A DNA stretch of 24,780 nucleotides from UBA287 sp034190325 (GTDB taxonomy: Archaea; Thermoplasmatota; UBA186; UBA287): assembly GCA_034190325.1 (NCBI GenBank), contig JAXHST010000061.1:1-24780 (forward strand), written 5' to 3'. How positions within the stretch are numbered: position 1 is the first letter of the stretch; the number at the start of each line of letters is the position of its first letter. A model generated the notes under the pieces. That model ran no database searches. It was not told where the DNA came from and was given only the letters and a program-made list of their open reading frames with translations. A program made the translations under genes and the position numbers. Shown piece after piece: positions 15,604 through 21,505 of the stretch.

Positions 15604-15773
15604 GCAGAGGTAGCTTAGCCTGGACAAAGCGCCGGCCTTGAGAGCCGGTGGGCGAAAGCCCTCGGGAGTTCAAAATGAAGGATTGCATCCTTGCCAAGAG
15701 GCAAGAATTTACCGCAACCAAAGAGTTGCGGTTGTATCCTTTCAAAACCTGCATGAAGATCTCCCCCTCTGCG
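15604..15773 (+). tRNA. tRNA-Ser (anticodon UGA) interrupted by an 85-nt intron in the T-loop
   Basis: Exon 1 is 15604-15674 and exon 2 is 15760-15773. The mature 85-nt molecule folds as a class II tRNA. Acceptor stem GCAGAGG/CCTCTGC with discriminator G at 15773; D-stem GCTT/AAGC; anticodon stem CCGGC/GCCGG with loop CTTGAGA, so the anticodon is TGA at 15638-15640; variable arm stem GGGC-GAAA-GCCC. The T-stem is GGGAG (15664-15668) with CTCCC (15761-15765). Removing the intron gives the standard T-loop TTCAAAT. Without removal the T-arm and acceptor stem cannot form next to each other, so the intron is required to read this as a tRNA. CCA is not encoded. No clear TATA box is seen; an AT-rich stretch at 15571-15583 is the best candidate. 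Confidence 0.95.
15675..15759 (+). other. tRNA-Ser T-loop intron with a strict bulge-helix-bulge motif
   Basis: The splice junction is a textbook 3-4-3 bulge-helix-bulge. The exon helix is the T-stem GGGAG/CTCCC. The central 4-bp helix is TTCA (15669-15672) with TGAA (15754-15757). The bulges are AAA (15673-15675) and GAT (15758-15760), each cut after its second base. The intron-side helix is TGAAGG (15676-15681) with CCTGCA (15748-15753), with one A/G mismatch. Inside are a 6-bp hairpin CTTGCC-AAGA-GGCAAG (15690-15705) and an 8-bp hairpin ACCGCAAC-CAAAGA-GTTGCGGT (15711-15732). No C/D boxes and no protein-coding frame of credible length are present. Confidence 0.92.
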
Positions 15774-15796
15774 CTTCATCAATCGAAAAACTTCAG

Positions 15797-16693
15797 TTAT
15801 TCTAACTCTTCAAACCTTCCTGTGAGTTTTTCAAAGGCAAGCATCGCAGCACCGACCTCTGGCATGTACCTTGGTGTTTTTATTGAAAAGCCCTCTGCTT
15901 TCTTCTCAAACCTCTTTTTATACTCTGGCTCTTCAAATACCCTGCCTACCGCATACAGCGCTTTTTCATCTTCCATATCTAGCCTTTCGGAGAGTTTTTT
16001 AATGGATGTCGCTAGAGCGCCTGCGCTCTCTTCCAAAATCGCTTTTGCGGTTCCATCTCCTTTTTCAGCCAGTCTGCAGACCATGGGAAAGAGTTTTGCT
16101 ACATATTGCACCGGGTCTTTGACATTATATAGATCTATCACATCACTGAACTCATCTATGGACAGGAATCTGGTTATCTCTTCTACAAGGTTGTTGTTTT
16201 CCAGTTCATCATAGGCTCTTGCTGCATGCGTTAACGCTCTTTTTCCTATGTCAAACGCTCCCCCTTCGTCTCCAAGTATATACCCCCATCCACCAGCTCT
16301 CATGATCTCTCCTTTTCTGTTCGCTCCAAAAGCTACAGCTCCTGTATCCGCCTCTACAAGCACCGCATCCTCGCTACCGAGAGATCTTCCACTGGCCCCA
16401 ACCAGAGCAATAACCCCGTTGTTGTACACTATGCAATCCTTAAAATGCTGCACCAGTTCTCCTCTTAGCTCATTCATATCTTTATCCCTATCGCACCCTG
16501 CAACACCGATGCAAATGCAGTCTATGTCTTTTATTTCTTCTAAAAGATTGTGCAAAAGGGTAACAATTCCTTCCTTCTTCACGCTATGATAATTGGCGCC
16601 AGCCGCAACCTTTTCGTACACTCTCTTTTTGTTCTCATCAAAAACGACAGCTCTACCCTCTCTCCTTCTTATGTATACACCAGCAAACTTCAT
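15797..16693 (-). CDS. BadF/BadG/NAGK-family protein with degenerate catalytic motifs (probable pseudokinase)
   Basis: A 298-residue ASKHA-fold protein of the N-acetylglucosamine-kinase/BadF-BadG group. The family motif RAGGWGYILGDEGGAFDIG is intact (residues 132-150), as is a phosphate-2-like ADTG (115-118). The phosphate-1 loop, normally G-V-D/E-G-G-G-T-K/R at the N-terminus, reads GVYIRRREG here (residues 5-13), at the same spacing but without the Asp or the glycines. The general-base Asp of the usual ND-A motif is replaced, giving VYNNGVIAL (N92). The reading frame is intact and of normal length, so this is not a decayed gene. It may sense or bind a sugar or nucleotide without phosphorylating it. 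It is 41 bases downstream of purA, on the same strand, with a possible TATA-like box at 16713-16720. Confidence 0.8.
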   Translation of the reverse strand: MKFAGVYIRRREGRAVVFDENKKRVYEKVAAGANYHSVKKEGIVTLLHNLLEEIKDIDCICIGVAGCDRDKDMNELRGELVQHFKDCIVYNNGVIALVGASGRSLGSEDAVLVEADTGAVAFGANRKGEIMRAGGWGYILGDEGGAFDIGKRALTHAARAYDELENNNLVEEITRFLSIDEFSDVIDLYNVKDPVQYVAKLFPMVCRLAEKGDGTAKAILEESAGALATSIKKLSERLDMEDEKALYAVGRVFEEPEYKKRFEKKAEGFSIKTPRYMPEVGAAMLAFEKLTGRFEELE

Positions 16694-16712
16694 ACATATA
16701 ATCCGTCTTCTT

Positions 16713-16720
16713 GTATTTAG
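16713..16720 (-). promoter_or_regulatory. TATA-like box for the BadF/NAGK-like gene
   Basis: Minus-strand CTAAATAC is centred about 24 nt before the ATG at 16693, in the 41-base gap after purA. It allows separate, leaderless transcription. Confidence 0.35.
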
Positions 16721-16734
16721 ACTTATTTTGTAGG

Positions 16735-17970
16735 TTATTCTAGCTCGATAGTTTCCTCTCTCCCACTTCCGAATGATACTATTCTTATCTTTGTTTTTAG
16801 CGTATCTTCTATAAAGCCCAGATATTCTCTAGCGTTTGGTGCCAATGAGCTATCAAAGGTTTTTTCCCAACCATTAAGCTCTTCATATATGGGTTTGCAC
16901 CCCTCAAAGCTAACAGGGACCTCTTTTATCTCCCTTCCATCTTTTTCGTACGCTATGCATATCTTTATTTTTTTCATTCCCTCAAGCACATCCAGCTTTG
17001 TTACTGCAAGTGAAGTTATCCCATTTACCCTCTTTGCATGCCGTAATATCACCATGTCGAGGTAACCACATCTCCTTGCTCTTCCTGTTGTGGTGCCGTA
17101 CTCAGCTCCTTTTTCAAGAAGGTGTTTTCCCTCGGCGCCATGATCCTCTGTCGGAAAAGGCCCTTCACCCACTCTCGTTGTGTAAGCCTTTGTGACTCCC
17201 ATGACCTCATCAATGTGATTTGGTCCGATACCACAGCCCGTTGCAGCGTTCCCTGCAGTGGTGGTTGATGAGGTGACAAAGGGATATGTGCCATGATCTA
17301 TGTCAAGAAGCGTTCCCTGTGCCCCCTCAAGCAGCAGATTTTTCCCCTCTTCTATCTTTTCGTTGAGCAGAAGAGAAGTATCGCAAGCATAAGGCTCCAA
17401 AAGATCTCTGCTTTTTTTGCAATATCTCTCTATGCCTTCTCTATCTACAGATATCTTGTCCCCAAAAATTTTAACTCTGTTTTCGGCAGCTTCAATAGCT
17501 CTACTTATGTCTGTATTATTTACGATATCGCAGACCCTGACGCCACTCCTCTCCACCTTTGATGTGTAGCATGGTCCTATGCCCCTCTTTGTTGTGCCTA
17601 TCTTTTTTTCCCTGGCTCTTTCTTCAAGCTCATCTATCTGCTTGTGATAGGGCATAACGATGTGCGCTCTATCGCTTATGAAAAGATTCTTACAATCAAA
17701 ACCCTTCTCCCCAAGCTCTTTCATCTCCTCGCTTAAAACACTGCAGTCTATAACCATGCCATTTCCCATGATTGCCATCTTATCTCTGTAGAGTATACCG
17801 CTCGGTATGTGGTGGAAACGAAACTTTTTACCATTATAGACAACAGTATGGCCTGCGTTGCTCCCTCCCTGATGCCTCGCTACAATATCAAAATCTTTCA
17901 TCAGGTAATCTATTATCTTCCCCTTCCCCTCATCTCCCCACTGGCATCCAACTAGTGCTTGAACCACCAT
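16735..17970 (-). CDS. purA: Adenylosuccinate synthetase
   Basis: PurA couples IMP and aspartate using GTP to form adenylosuccinate, the first committed step to AMP. The 411 residues contain the GTP/IMP loop WGDEGKGK (residues 11-18, with catalytic Asp13), GGSNAGHTV with the catalytic His, KRGIGPCYTSKVERSG, LLEGAQGTLLDIDHGTYPFVTSS (quoted in parts in the family order) and the GTP-base region TKLDVL. The C-terminus ends with the expected VSFGSGREETI. It is slightly shorter than most bacterial forms (~430), with no lost motif. A TATA-like box lies about 26 nt before the ATG at 17970, with a 12-bp palindrome between box and start. It is divergent from the Mth938-like gene. Confidence 0.97.
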   Translation of the reverse strand: MVVQALVGCQWGDEGKGKIIDYLMKDFDIVARHQGGSNAGHTVVYNGKKFRFHHIPSGILYRDKMAIMGNGMVIDCSVLSEEMKELGEKGFDCKNLFISDRAHIVMPYHKQIDELEERAREKKIGTTKRGIGPCYTSKVERSGVRVCDIVNNTDISRAIEAAENRVKIFGDKISVDREGIERYCKKSRDLLEPYACDTSLLLNEKIEEGKNLLLEGAQGTLLDIDHGTYPFVTSSTTTAGNAATGCGIGPNHIDEVMGVTKAYTTRVGEGPFPTEDHGAEGKHLLEKGAEYGTTTGRARRCGYLDMVILRHAKRVNGITSLAVTKLDVLEGMKKIKICIAYEKDGREIKEVPVSFEGCKPIYEELNGWEKTFDSSLAPNAREYLGFIEDTLKTKIRIVSFGSGREETIELE

Positions 17971-17971
17971 A

Positions 17972-17983
17972 ACACTTTAGTGT
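17972..17983. promoter_or_regulatory. Palindrome at the predicted purA transcription start
   Basis: ACACT-TT-AGTGT is a perfect 5-bp inverted repeat with a 2-base spacer, lying directly between the purA TATA-like box (17992-17999) and the start codon. If the mRNA is leaderless, this site covers the transcription start, where a bound repressor would block polymerase. Confidence 0.35.
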
Positions 17984-17991
17984 CCGGTGTA

Positions 17992-17999
17992 GATAAAAA
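17992..17999 (-). promoter_or_regulatory. TATA-like box for purA
   Basis: Minus-strand TTTTTATC is centred about 26 nt before ATG 17970, consistent with a leaderless transcript. Confidence 0.5.
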
Positions 18000-18006
18000 C
18001 ATTTCC

Positions 18007-18097
18007 AAAGCATTAGCTCAGTGCTTTACCGGTTGCGGCTCCCGGGTGGTTGTTCATGCAAACCTGAGCGTGCACCAATTGACGAAAAAATAACCGG
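18007..18097. other. Unexplained structured intergenic segment
   Basis: In the 185-base gap between purA and the Mth938-like gene there is an 8-bp hairpin (AAAGCATT at 18007-18014 with AGTGCTTT at 18020-18027, one G-T pair, 5-nt loop). It is followed by a GC-richer stretch whose ends CCGGTT (18029-18034) and AACCGG (18092-18097) are complementary, with inner complementary segments. It is not a tRNA, and I find no C/D boxes. It could be a small RNA, an operator region or chance. Confidence 0.25.
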
Positions 18098-18127
18098 GCT
18101 CAACAAAAGATTTTGCAGATAAAAAAA

Positions 18128-18135
18128 TATATAAA
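18128..18135 (+). promoter_or_regulatory. TATA box for the Mth938-like gene
   Basis: TATATAAA is centred about 25 nt before ATG 18156, with a purine-rich stretch before it that may serve as the BRE. Leaderless spacing. Confidence 0.6.
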
Positions 18136-18155
18136 GCAGATATGGGATAGCAACC

Positions 18156-18506
18156 ATGGAGTTTAGACATGTCTCCTTTGGAACTATAGAGATTGATGGT
18201 AAGGTCTATTATAAGGATATAGTCATAGACAAGGGGCATGTGAGAAAAAGAAAGAAAAAACCATCCAAGAAATATAAAAAGGATTACGGGCATACCCCAT
18301 TAACCATCGATGAGGATATACCCTGGGATTGCGATGTTCTGGTTATAGGTACAGGGTATGATGGAGCGATGCCGGTTATGAAGGAGGTATATGAGGAAGC
18401 AGATAGACGGGGAGTGGAGATACGGGTGATGAACACAGGAGAAGCAATAGAGGAGTTAAAATCAAAAGGAAAAAACGCGAACAGTGTGCTGCATCTAACA
18501 TGCTGA
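18156..18506 (+). CDS. Mth938-like domain protein (DUF498/AAMDC family)
   Basis: A 116-residue single-domain protein of the Mth938/AAMDC fold, found across archaea, bacteria and animals with no settled enzyme activity. The family pattern is clear: an N-terminal beta-rich region (FGTIEIDGKVYYKDIVI), a basic linker, HTPLTIDEDIP, then VLVIGTGYDGAMPV and VEIRVMNTGEAIEEL, with the C-terminal NSVLHLTC. The start is set by a strong TATA box 25 nt upstream. It is followed after 58 bases by the thymidylate-kinase-like pair on the same strand and might be read into that operon. Confidence 0.88.
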   Translation: MEFRHVSFGTIEIDGKVYYKDIVIDKGHVRKRKKKPSKKYKKDYGHTPLTIDEDIPWDCDVLVIGTGYDGAMPVMKEVYEEADRRGVEIRVMNTGEAIEELKSKGKNANSVLHLTC

Positions 18507-18564
18507 ACGCGATATGTGATGGGATGAGATAATATGGGTGTGAAGACAAGAAGGATATGATAAA

Positions 18565-19284
18565 ATGAATATGGTAAGTGAGGATAGCATAACAGGAAGG
18601 CTCATTGTAGTAGAGGGGCTCGATGGTTCTGGCAAGAGTACGCAGATAGAACTCCTGCGAAAATGGCTTCTCTTTTACAATATAAAGGTCGCCTCTACCG
18701 AATGGAACAGCTCGGAGCTCGTACGGAGTGCTATGAAAAGGGGAAAGAAAAAAAAGCTGTTCACTCCCTCTACCTTCAGCCTGCTCCATGCTACAGACTT
18801 TGCTGATAGATATGAGAGGCAGATACTGCCCCATCTGAAGGCAGGCTATATAGTTCTGGCAGATCGTTATGTATACACAGCTTTCGCTAGAGACTGCGCC
18901 AGAGGATGCAGTGCGGAATGGGTCGAGGACCTCTATGATTTTGCGATAAAGCCACACATATCACTTTTCTTCAGAGTTCCTCTTGAGACCGCTATAGCGA
19001 GAGTGCTTGATGGCAGGCAGGGGGTAAAATTCTATGAAGCGGGCATGGACCTGGGATTTGCAGATAGCCCTGTAGAGAGTTTCAAACTTTTTCAGGGCAG
19101 GGTTGCGGAAGAATACGAGAAGATTGTTAAAAAGCACTCTCTGAAGGTTATCGATGGGACCATACCCATAAAGAAACAGCAGGATGAGGTGAGAAAGATC
19201 GTTAGGGATAGCATAGAGCTGAAGGATTATAGGTACAGAGGGACAGAGAAGAGGGGGATAGGTCATGCAGGTAGAGCAAGGTAA
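18565..19284 (+). CDS. Thymidylate kinase-like P-loop kinase, first paralog
   Basis: A 239-residue nucleoside-monophosphate-kinase-fold protein, annotated as dTMP kinase in most archaea. The P-loop GLDGSGKST is intact (residues 18-26, K24). The DR-Y motif ADRYVYTAFARD, matching the nucleoside-binding helix of Tmk, is present. The LID region lacks the usual Arg-rich RG-DR-E pattern and instead has KFYEAGMDLGFAD, which is shared with the next gene. The substrate may therefore not be dTMP. The C-terminal ~20 residues are basic. The second Met is an alternative start; AAGGA lies about 10 nt upstream of 18565. It overlaps the next gene by 20 nt. A TATA-like element GATAATAT is at 18528-18535. Confidence 0.85.
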   Translation: MNMVSEDSITGRLIVVEGLDGSGKSTQIELLRKWLLFYNIKVASTEWNSSELVRSAMKRGKKKKLFTPSTFSLLHATDFADRYERQILPHLKAGYIVLADRYVYTAFARDCARGCSAEWVEDLYDFAIKPHISLFFRVPLETAIARVLDGRQGVKFYEAGMDLGFADSPVESFKLFQGRVAEEYEKIVKKHSLKVIDGTIPIKKQQDEVRKIVRDSIELKDYRYRGTEKRGIGHAGRAR

Positions 19285-19957
19285 GCTTATAGTCGTAGAA
19301 GGTTTGGATGGAGCGGGAAGATCAACCCAGATATCACTTCTAAGAGACTGGCTTGAGGCAAACGGGCATGCAACCAGGATCGTTGGGCTCAGCAGATCAA
19401 ACCTGGTTAGCGATGAAATAAAGGTCGCCAAGGAAGGGCACAAGATGACGAAGAGGACTTTCGCTCTTTTCTACGCGACAGACTTCATGGATCAGCTGGA
19501 GAACATAATACTCCCGGGGTTAAGGGCAGGGGCTATAGTTCTTGCGGATCGATACATATACACCCCCATAGCGAGAGGCATTGTCAGGGGCCTTGATCGC
19601 AAATGGCTTGAATCGATATATAGCATAGCTGTTGCTCCCGATCTAACATTTTACCTCGATGTTACTCCGCAGATACTCATAGAGAGGAACCTTGAGCAGA
19701 GAGGAGAGCTGGATTACTGGGAGTCTGGAATGGATATGGGGCTTGCAGATAACATATTTGATAGCTTCATGATATACCAGCAGAAGATGGGTGAAGAATT
19801 TGATGGAATGGCTGAGCGCTATGGTTTCATAAGGGTGAAGGGTGATAGATCTATAGCCAGGGTGAACAGGGAGATGAGAGGAAGGATAAGTAAAGCGCTC
19901 GGTATTGGAAATGAAGGTTTGAGAAGGAGAATTAGGGGGAGAAATGCCCCGGGTTGA
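19265..19957 (+). CDS. Thymidylate kinase-like protein, second paralog with Arg-substituted P-loop
   Basis: A 230-residue paralog of the preceding gene. It shows the same order of motifs: P-loop region, ADRYIYTPIARG, then DYWESGMDMGLAD. The Walker A lysine is replaced by arginine: GLDGAGRST (residues 13-21, R19). The codon AGA at 19319-19321 is clear. A Lys to Arg change at this place usually weakens or abolishes ATP hydrolysis, although some natural P-loop proteins carry Arg. The two paralogs could form a heterodimer with one regulatory subunit. The ATG at 19265 lies within the previous gene. The end overlaps the CHAD gene by 14 nt. Confidence 0.85.
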   Translation: MQVEQGKLIVVEGLDGAGRSTQISLLRDWLEANGHATRIVGLSRSNLVSDEIKVAKEGHKMTKRTFALFYATDFMDQLENIILPGLRAGAIVLADRYIYTPIARGIVRGLDRKWLESIYSIAVAPDLTFYLDVTPQILIERNLEQRGELDYWESGMDMGLADNIFDSFMIYQQKMGEEFDGMAERYGFIRVKGDRSIARVNREMRGRISKALGIGNEGLRRRIRGRNAPG

Positions 19958-21023
19958 AAAGGCACTGGAGGAAAGACTTGAAAAATTTCTTGGATGTGTG
20001 GAGAAGACGAAAAAAGACGTGAATGAAGAAAACGTCCATGATCTGAGGGTTTCTATAAGACGGCTCAGAGCAGCGTGCTATCTTGCAGGAAGGATGAACG
20101 GTAAGAAAATAAAGGTGAAAGAGCTGAAGAAAATAATGAGGGCAAGCGGGGAGATCAGGGACTGCCACGTAGTGCTTAGAATGATCAGGGATCTTGGGGG
20201 CTCCCAGGGTATAGAGGAGCTTCTATCTCTAAAGCTTCAAAAAAGCACAGATAATTTTCGCAAAGTTCTTGAAAGCATAGATGTTGGAAAGGTTGCGAAG
20301 AGCATCAGAGGTATAAGGGTAAGAGAAACAAACGCGTTTGATACCCTGAAGATCATTGCAGATCTGTTCCTTAAATTCAGAGCCTTTGAAGATGCAGGAG
20401 ATGATCCTTATGTGCTCCACAGGATGAGAATATCTCTGAAGAGGCTCAGATATTCCCTTGAGCTTATCGGAAAGGTAGGGATCTTAAAGGAGATACAGGA
20501 GCTCCAGCAATTACTTGGAGACATACATGATATAGATGCATTTCTTGAGAGGTTCGGAGTTTATGAGGAACCCCTCAAAGAGAGGCGCAGAGTACTAACA
20601 TCAAAGTTACCTCAACTTGTTGGTATTGTAAATACTATCGAGCCTTTTATAAAGGTTTCCATGCTGACTCAGGAGTTCAGGGATGCACCTGAGGAGGCTA
20701 TGGAATACGCAGAGTATTCAGGGCAAAACTTCAAATGCTATATGATATTAAAAAAGGAGTTAGGGGTAGATGATAAAGAGCTTCTGGAAGCGGCGATCTT
20801 GAAGGATGTGCTGAAAGGCTCTGCTACAGAGGAAGAGGTAAAGGAGATATTCGGTGAGAGGGTTGCATGGCTCGTATCTGAAGTAAACGAGAAGGAGGGG
20901 GAGAGCAAAGAGGAATTCTTCAGAAGGCTAAAGGATGATGGCAGGGATCTTGTTCTGCTGAAGCTCGCAGAGGCTAAGCAGACGAATGATGAAGAGCTGT
21001 TTAGAGAGCTTTCGGCTATATGA
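19944..21023 (+). CDS. CHAD domain protein with C-terminal degenerate RelA/SpoT-type HD-like domain
   Basis: A 359-residue protein. The N-terminal part (about 1-225) is a CHAD domain, a helical bundle that binds polyphosphate. Its duplicated signature is visible as VHDLRVSIRRLRA (H32) and LHRMRISLKRLRY (H159), with HDIDAF near 195. The C-terminal part (about 248-350) resembles the HD hydrolase domain of RelA/SpoT and Mesh1: EYAEYSGQ, LLEAAILKDVL, EEEVKEIFGERVAWLVSEV and LLKLAEA align in order with the family AH-GQ, LLHDV, EEIEEEFGEEVA and KLADR. The metal-binding His and Asp are lost except one: HP becomes F263, LHD becomes LKD (K287 D288), and LAD becomes LAE (E343). It would thus be non-catalytic. 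The SixA start overlaps or follows it. Confidence 0.85.
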   Translation: MPRVEKALEERLEKFLGCVEKTKKDVNEENVHDLRVSIRRLRAACYLAGRMNGKKIKVKELKKIMRASGEIRDCHVVLRMIRDLGGSQGIEELLSLKLQKSTDNFRKVLESIDVGKVAKSIRGIRVRETNAFDTLKIIADLFLKFRAFEDAGDDPYVLHRMRISLKRLRYSLELIGKVGILKEIQELQQLLGDIHDIDAFLERFGVYEEPLKERRRVLTSKLPQLVGIVNTIEPFIKVSMLTQEFRDAPEEAMEYAEYSGQNFKCYMILKKELGVDDKELLEAAILKDVLKGSATEEEVKEIFGERVAWLVSEVNEKEGESKEEFFRRLKDDGRDLVLLKLAEAKQTNDEELFRELSAI

Positions 21024-21027
21024 AAAC

Positions 21028-21037
21028 TTTTAATAAA
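21028..21037 (+). promoter_or_regulatory. Internal TATA-like box before sixA
   Basis: TTTTAATAAA at the end of the CHAD gene lies about 27 nt before GTG 21059. It would give a leaderless sixA message in addition to operon transcription and supports the shorter start. Confidence 0.4.
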
Positions 21038-21058
21038 CCTATCCCTTTCATATATATT

Positions 21059-21505
21059 GTGAAGCTTTACATCATGCGCCACGGGGATGCTAAGAAGAGT
21101 GAGCCTTTCCCTCTCTCAAAAAGAGGCAGAAGGGAGAGCAAAAAAATTGCTGATGCACTATCAGATGCAGGGGTTAAACCTGATGAGATATTTTGCAGCG
21201 GAGAGCTCAGAGCCAAAGAGACCGCAGATATAGTGTCGGAGCGTCTGGGTTTAACCTATTCAGAAGCGTGGGGGCTTGACCCGGAAGATGAGCCTCATGA
21301 ATGGCTTGAAAAGATTGGCATGGAAGAAGGAAATAGAGAGATCATGCTCATTGGTCATCTGCCAAACCTCTCTGGTCTCATCTCTCTATTGCTCGTGGGT
21401 GAAGAGAGAGATCTTGTGGTGCTCAGAAAGTCCGCCGTTGCATGTCTTGAGGAATCAAAAGGAAGCTGGAGGCTGAGTTTTCTCCTGACACCAGAGCTTG
21501 TATGA
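21059..21505 (+). CDS. sixA: Phosphohistidine phosphatase SixA-like (histidine phosphatase superfamily)
   Basis: A 148-residue phosphatase of the SixA branch, which in bacteria removes phosphate from phosphohistidine residues. The catalytic RHG is in LYIMRHGDA (H8), the second catalytic histidine is in LIGHLPNLSGL, and the region FCSGELRAKETADIV matches the family. I chose GTG 21059, because family members begin just before the strand leading to RHG and a TATA-like box is 27 nt upstream. An ATG at 21020, overlapping the CHAD stop as ATGA, would add 13 residues (MKTFNKPIPFIYI) and is a real alternative. The end overlaps the Ppx gene as ATGA. Confidence 0.88.
   Translation: MKLYIMRHGDAKKSEPFPLSKRGRRESKKIADALSDAGVKPDEIFCSGELRAKETADIVSERLGLTYSEAWGLDPEDEPHEWLEKIGMEEGNREIMLIGHLPNLSGLISLLLVGEERDLVVLRKSAVACLEESKGSWRLSFLLTPELV

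Noticed and set aside
15675..15759. C/D box guide RNA inside the tRNA-Ser intron
   Set aside because: Some archaeal tRNA introns encode C/D guides, but no RTGATGA C box or CTGA D box is present.
15648..16214. Plus-strand open frame of 188 codons running from the tRNA-Ser intron into the NAGK-like gene
   Set aside because: It begins inside the tRNA and its intron and then lies antisense to a well-supported gene; the composition is that of a shadow frame.
18507..18564. Possible C/D box RNA before the first Tmk-like gene (GTGATGG resembles a C box)
   Set aside because: No properly placed D box follows; the match is imperfect and the gap too short to be convincing.
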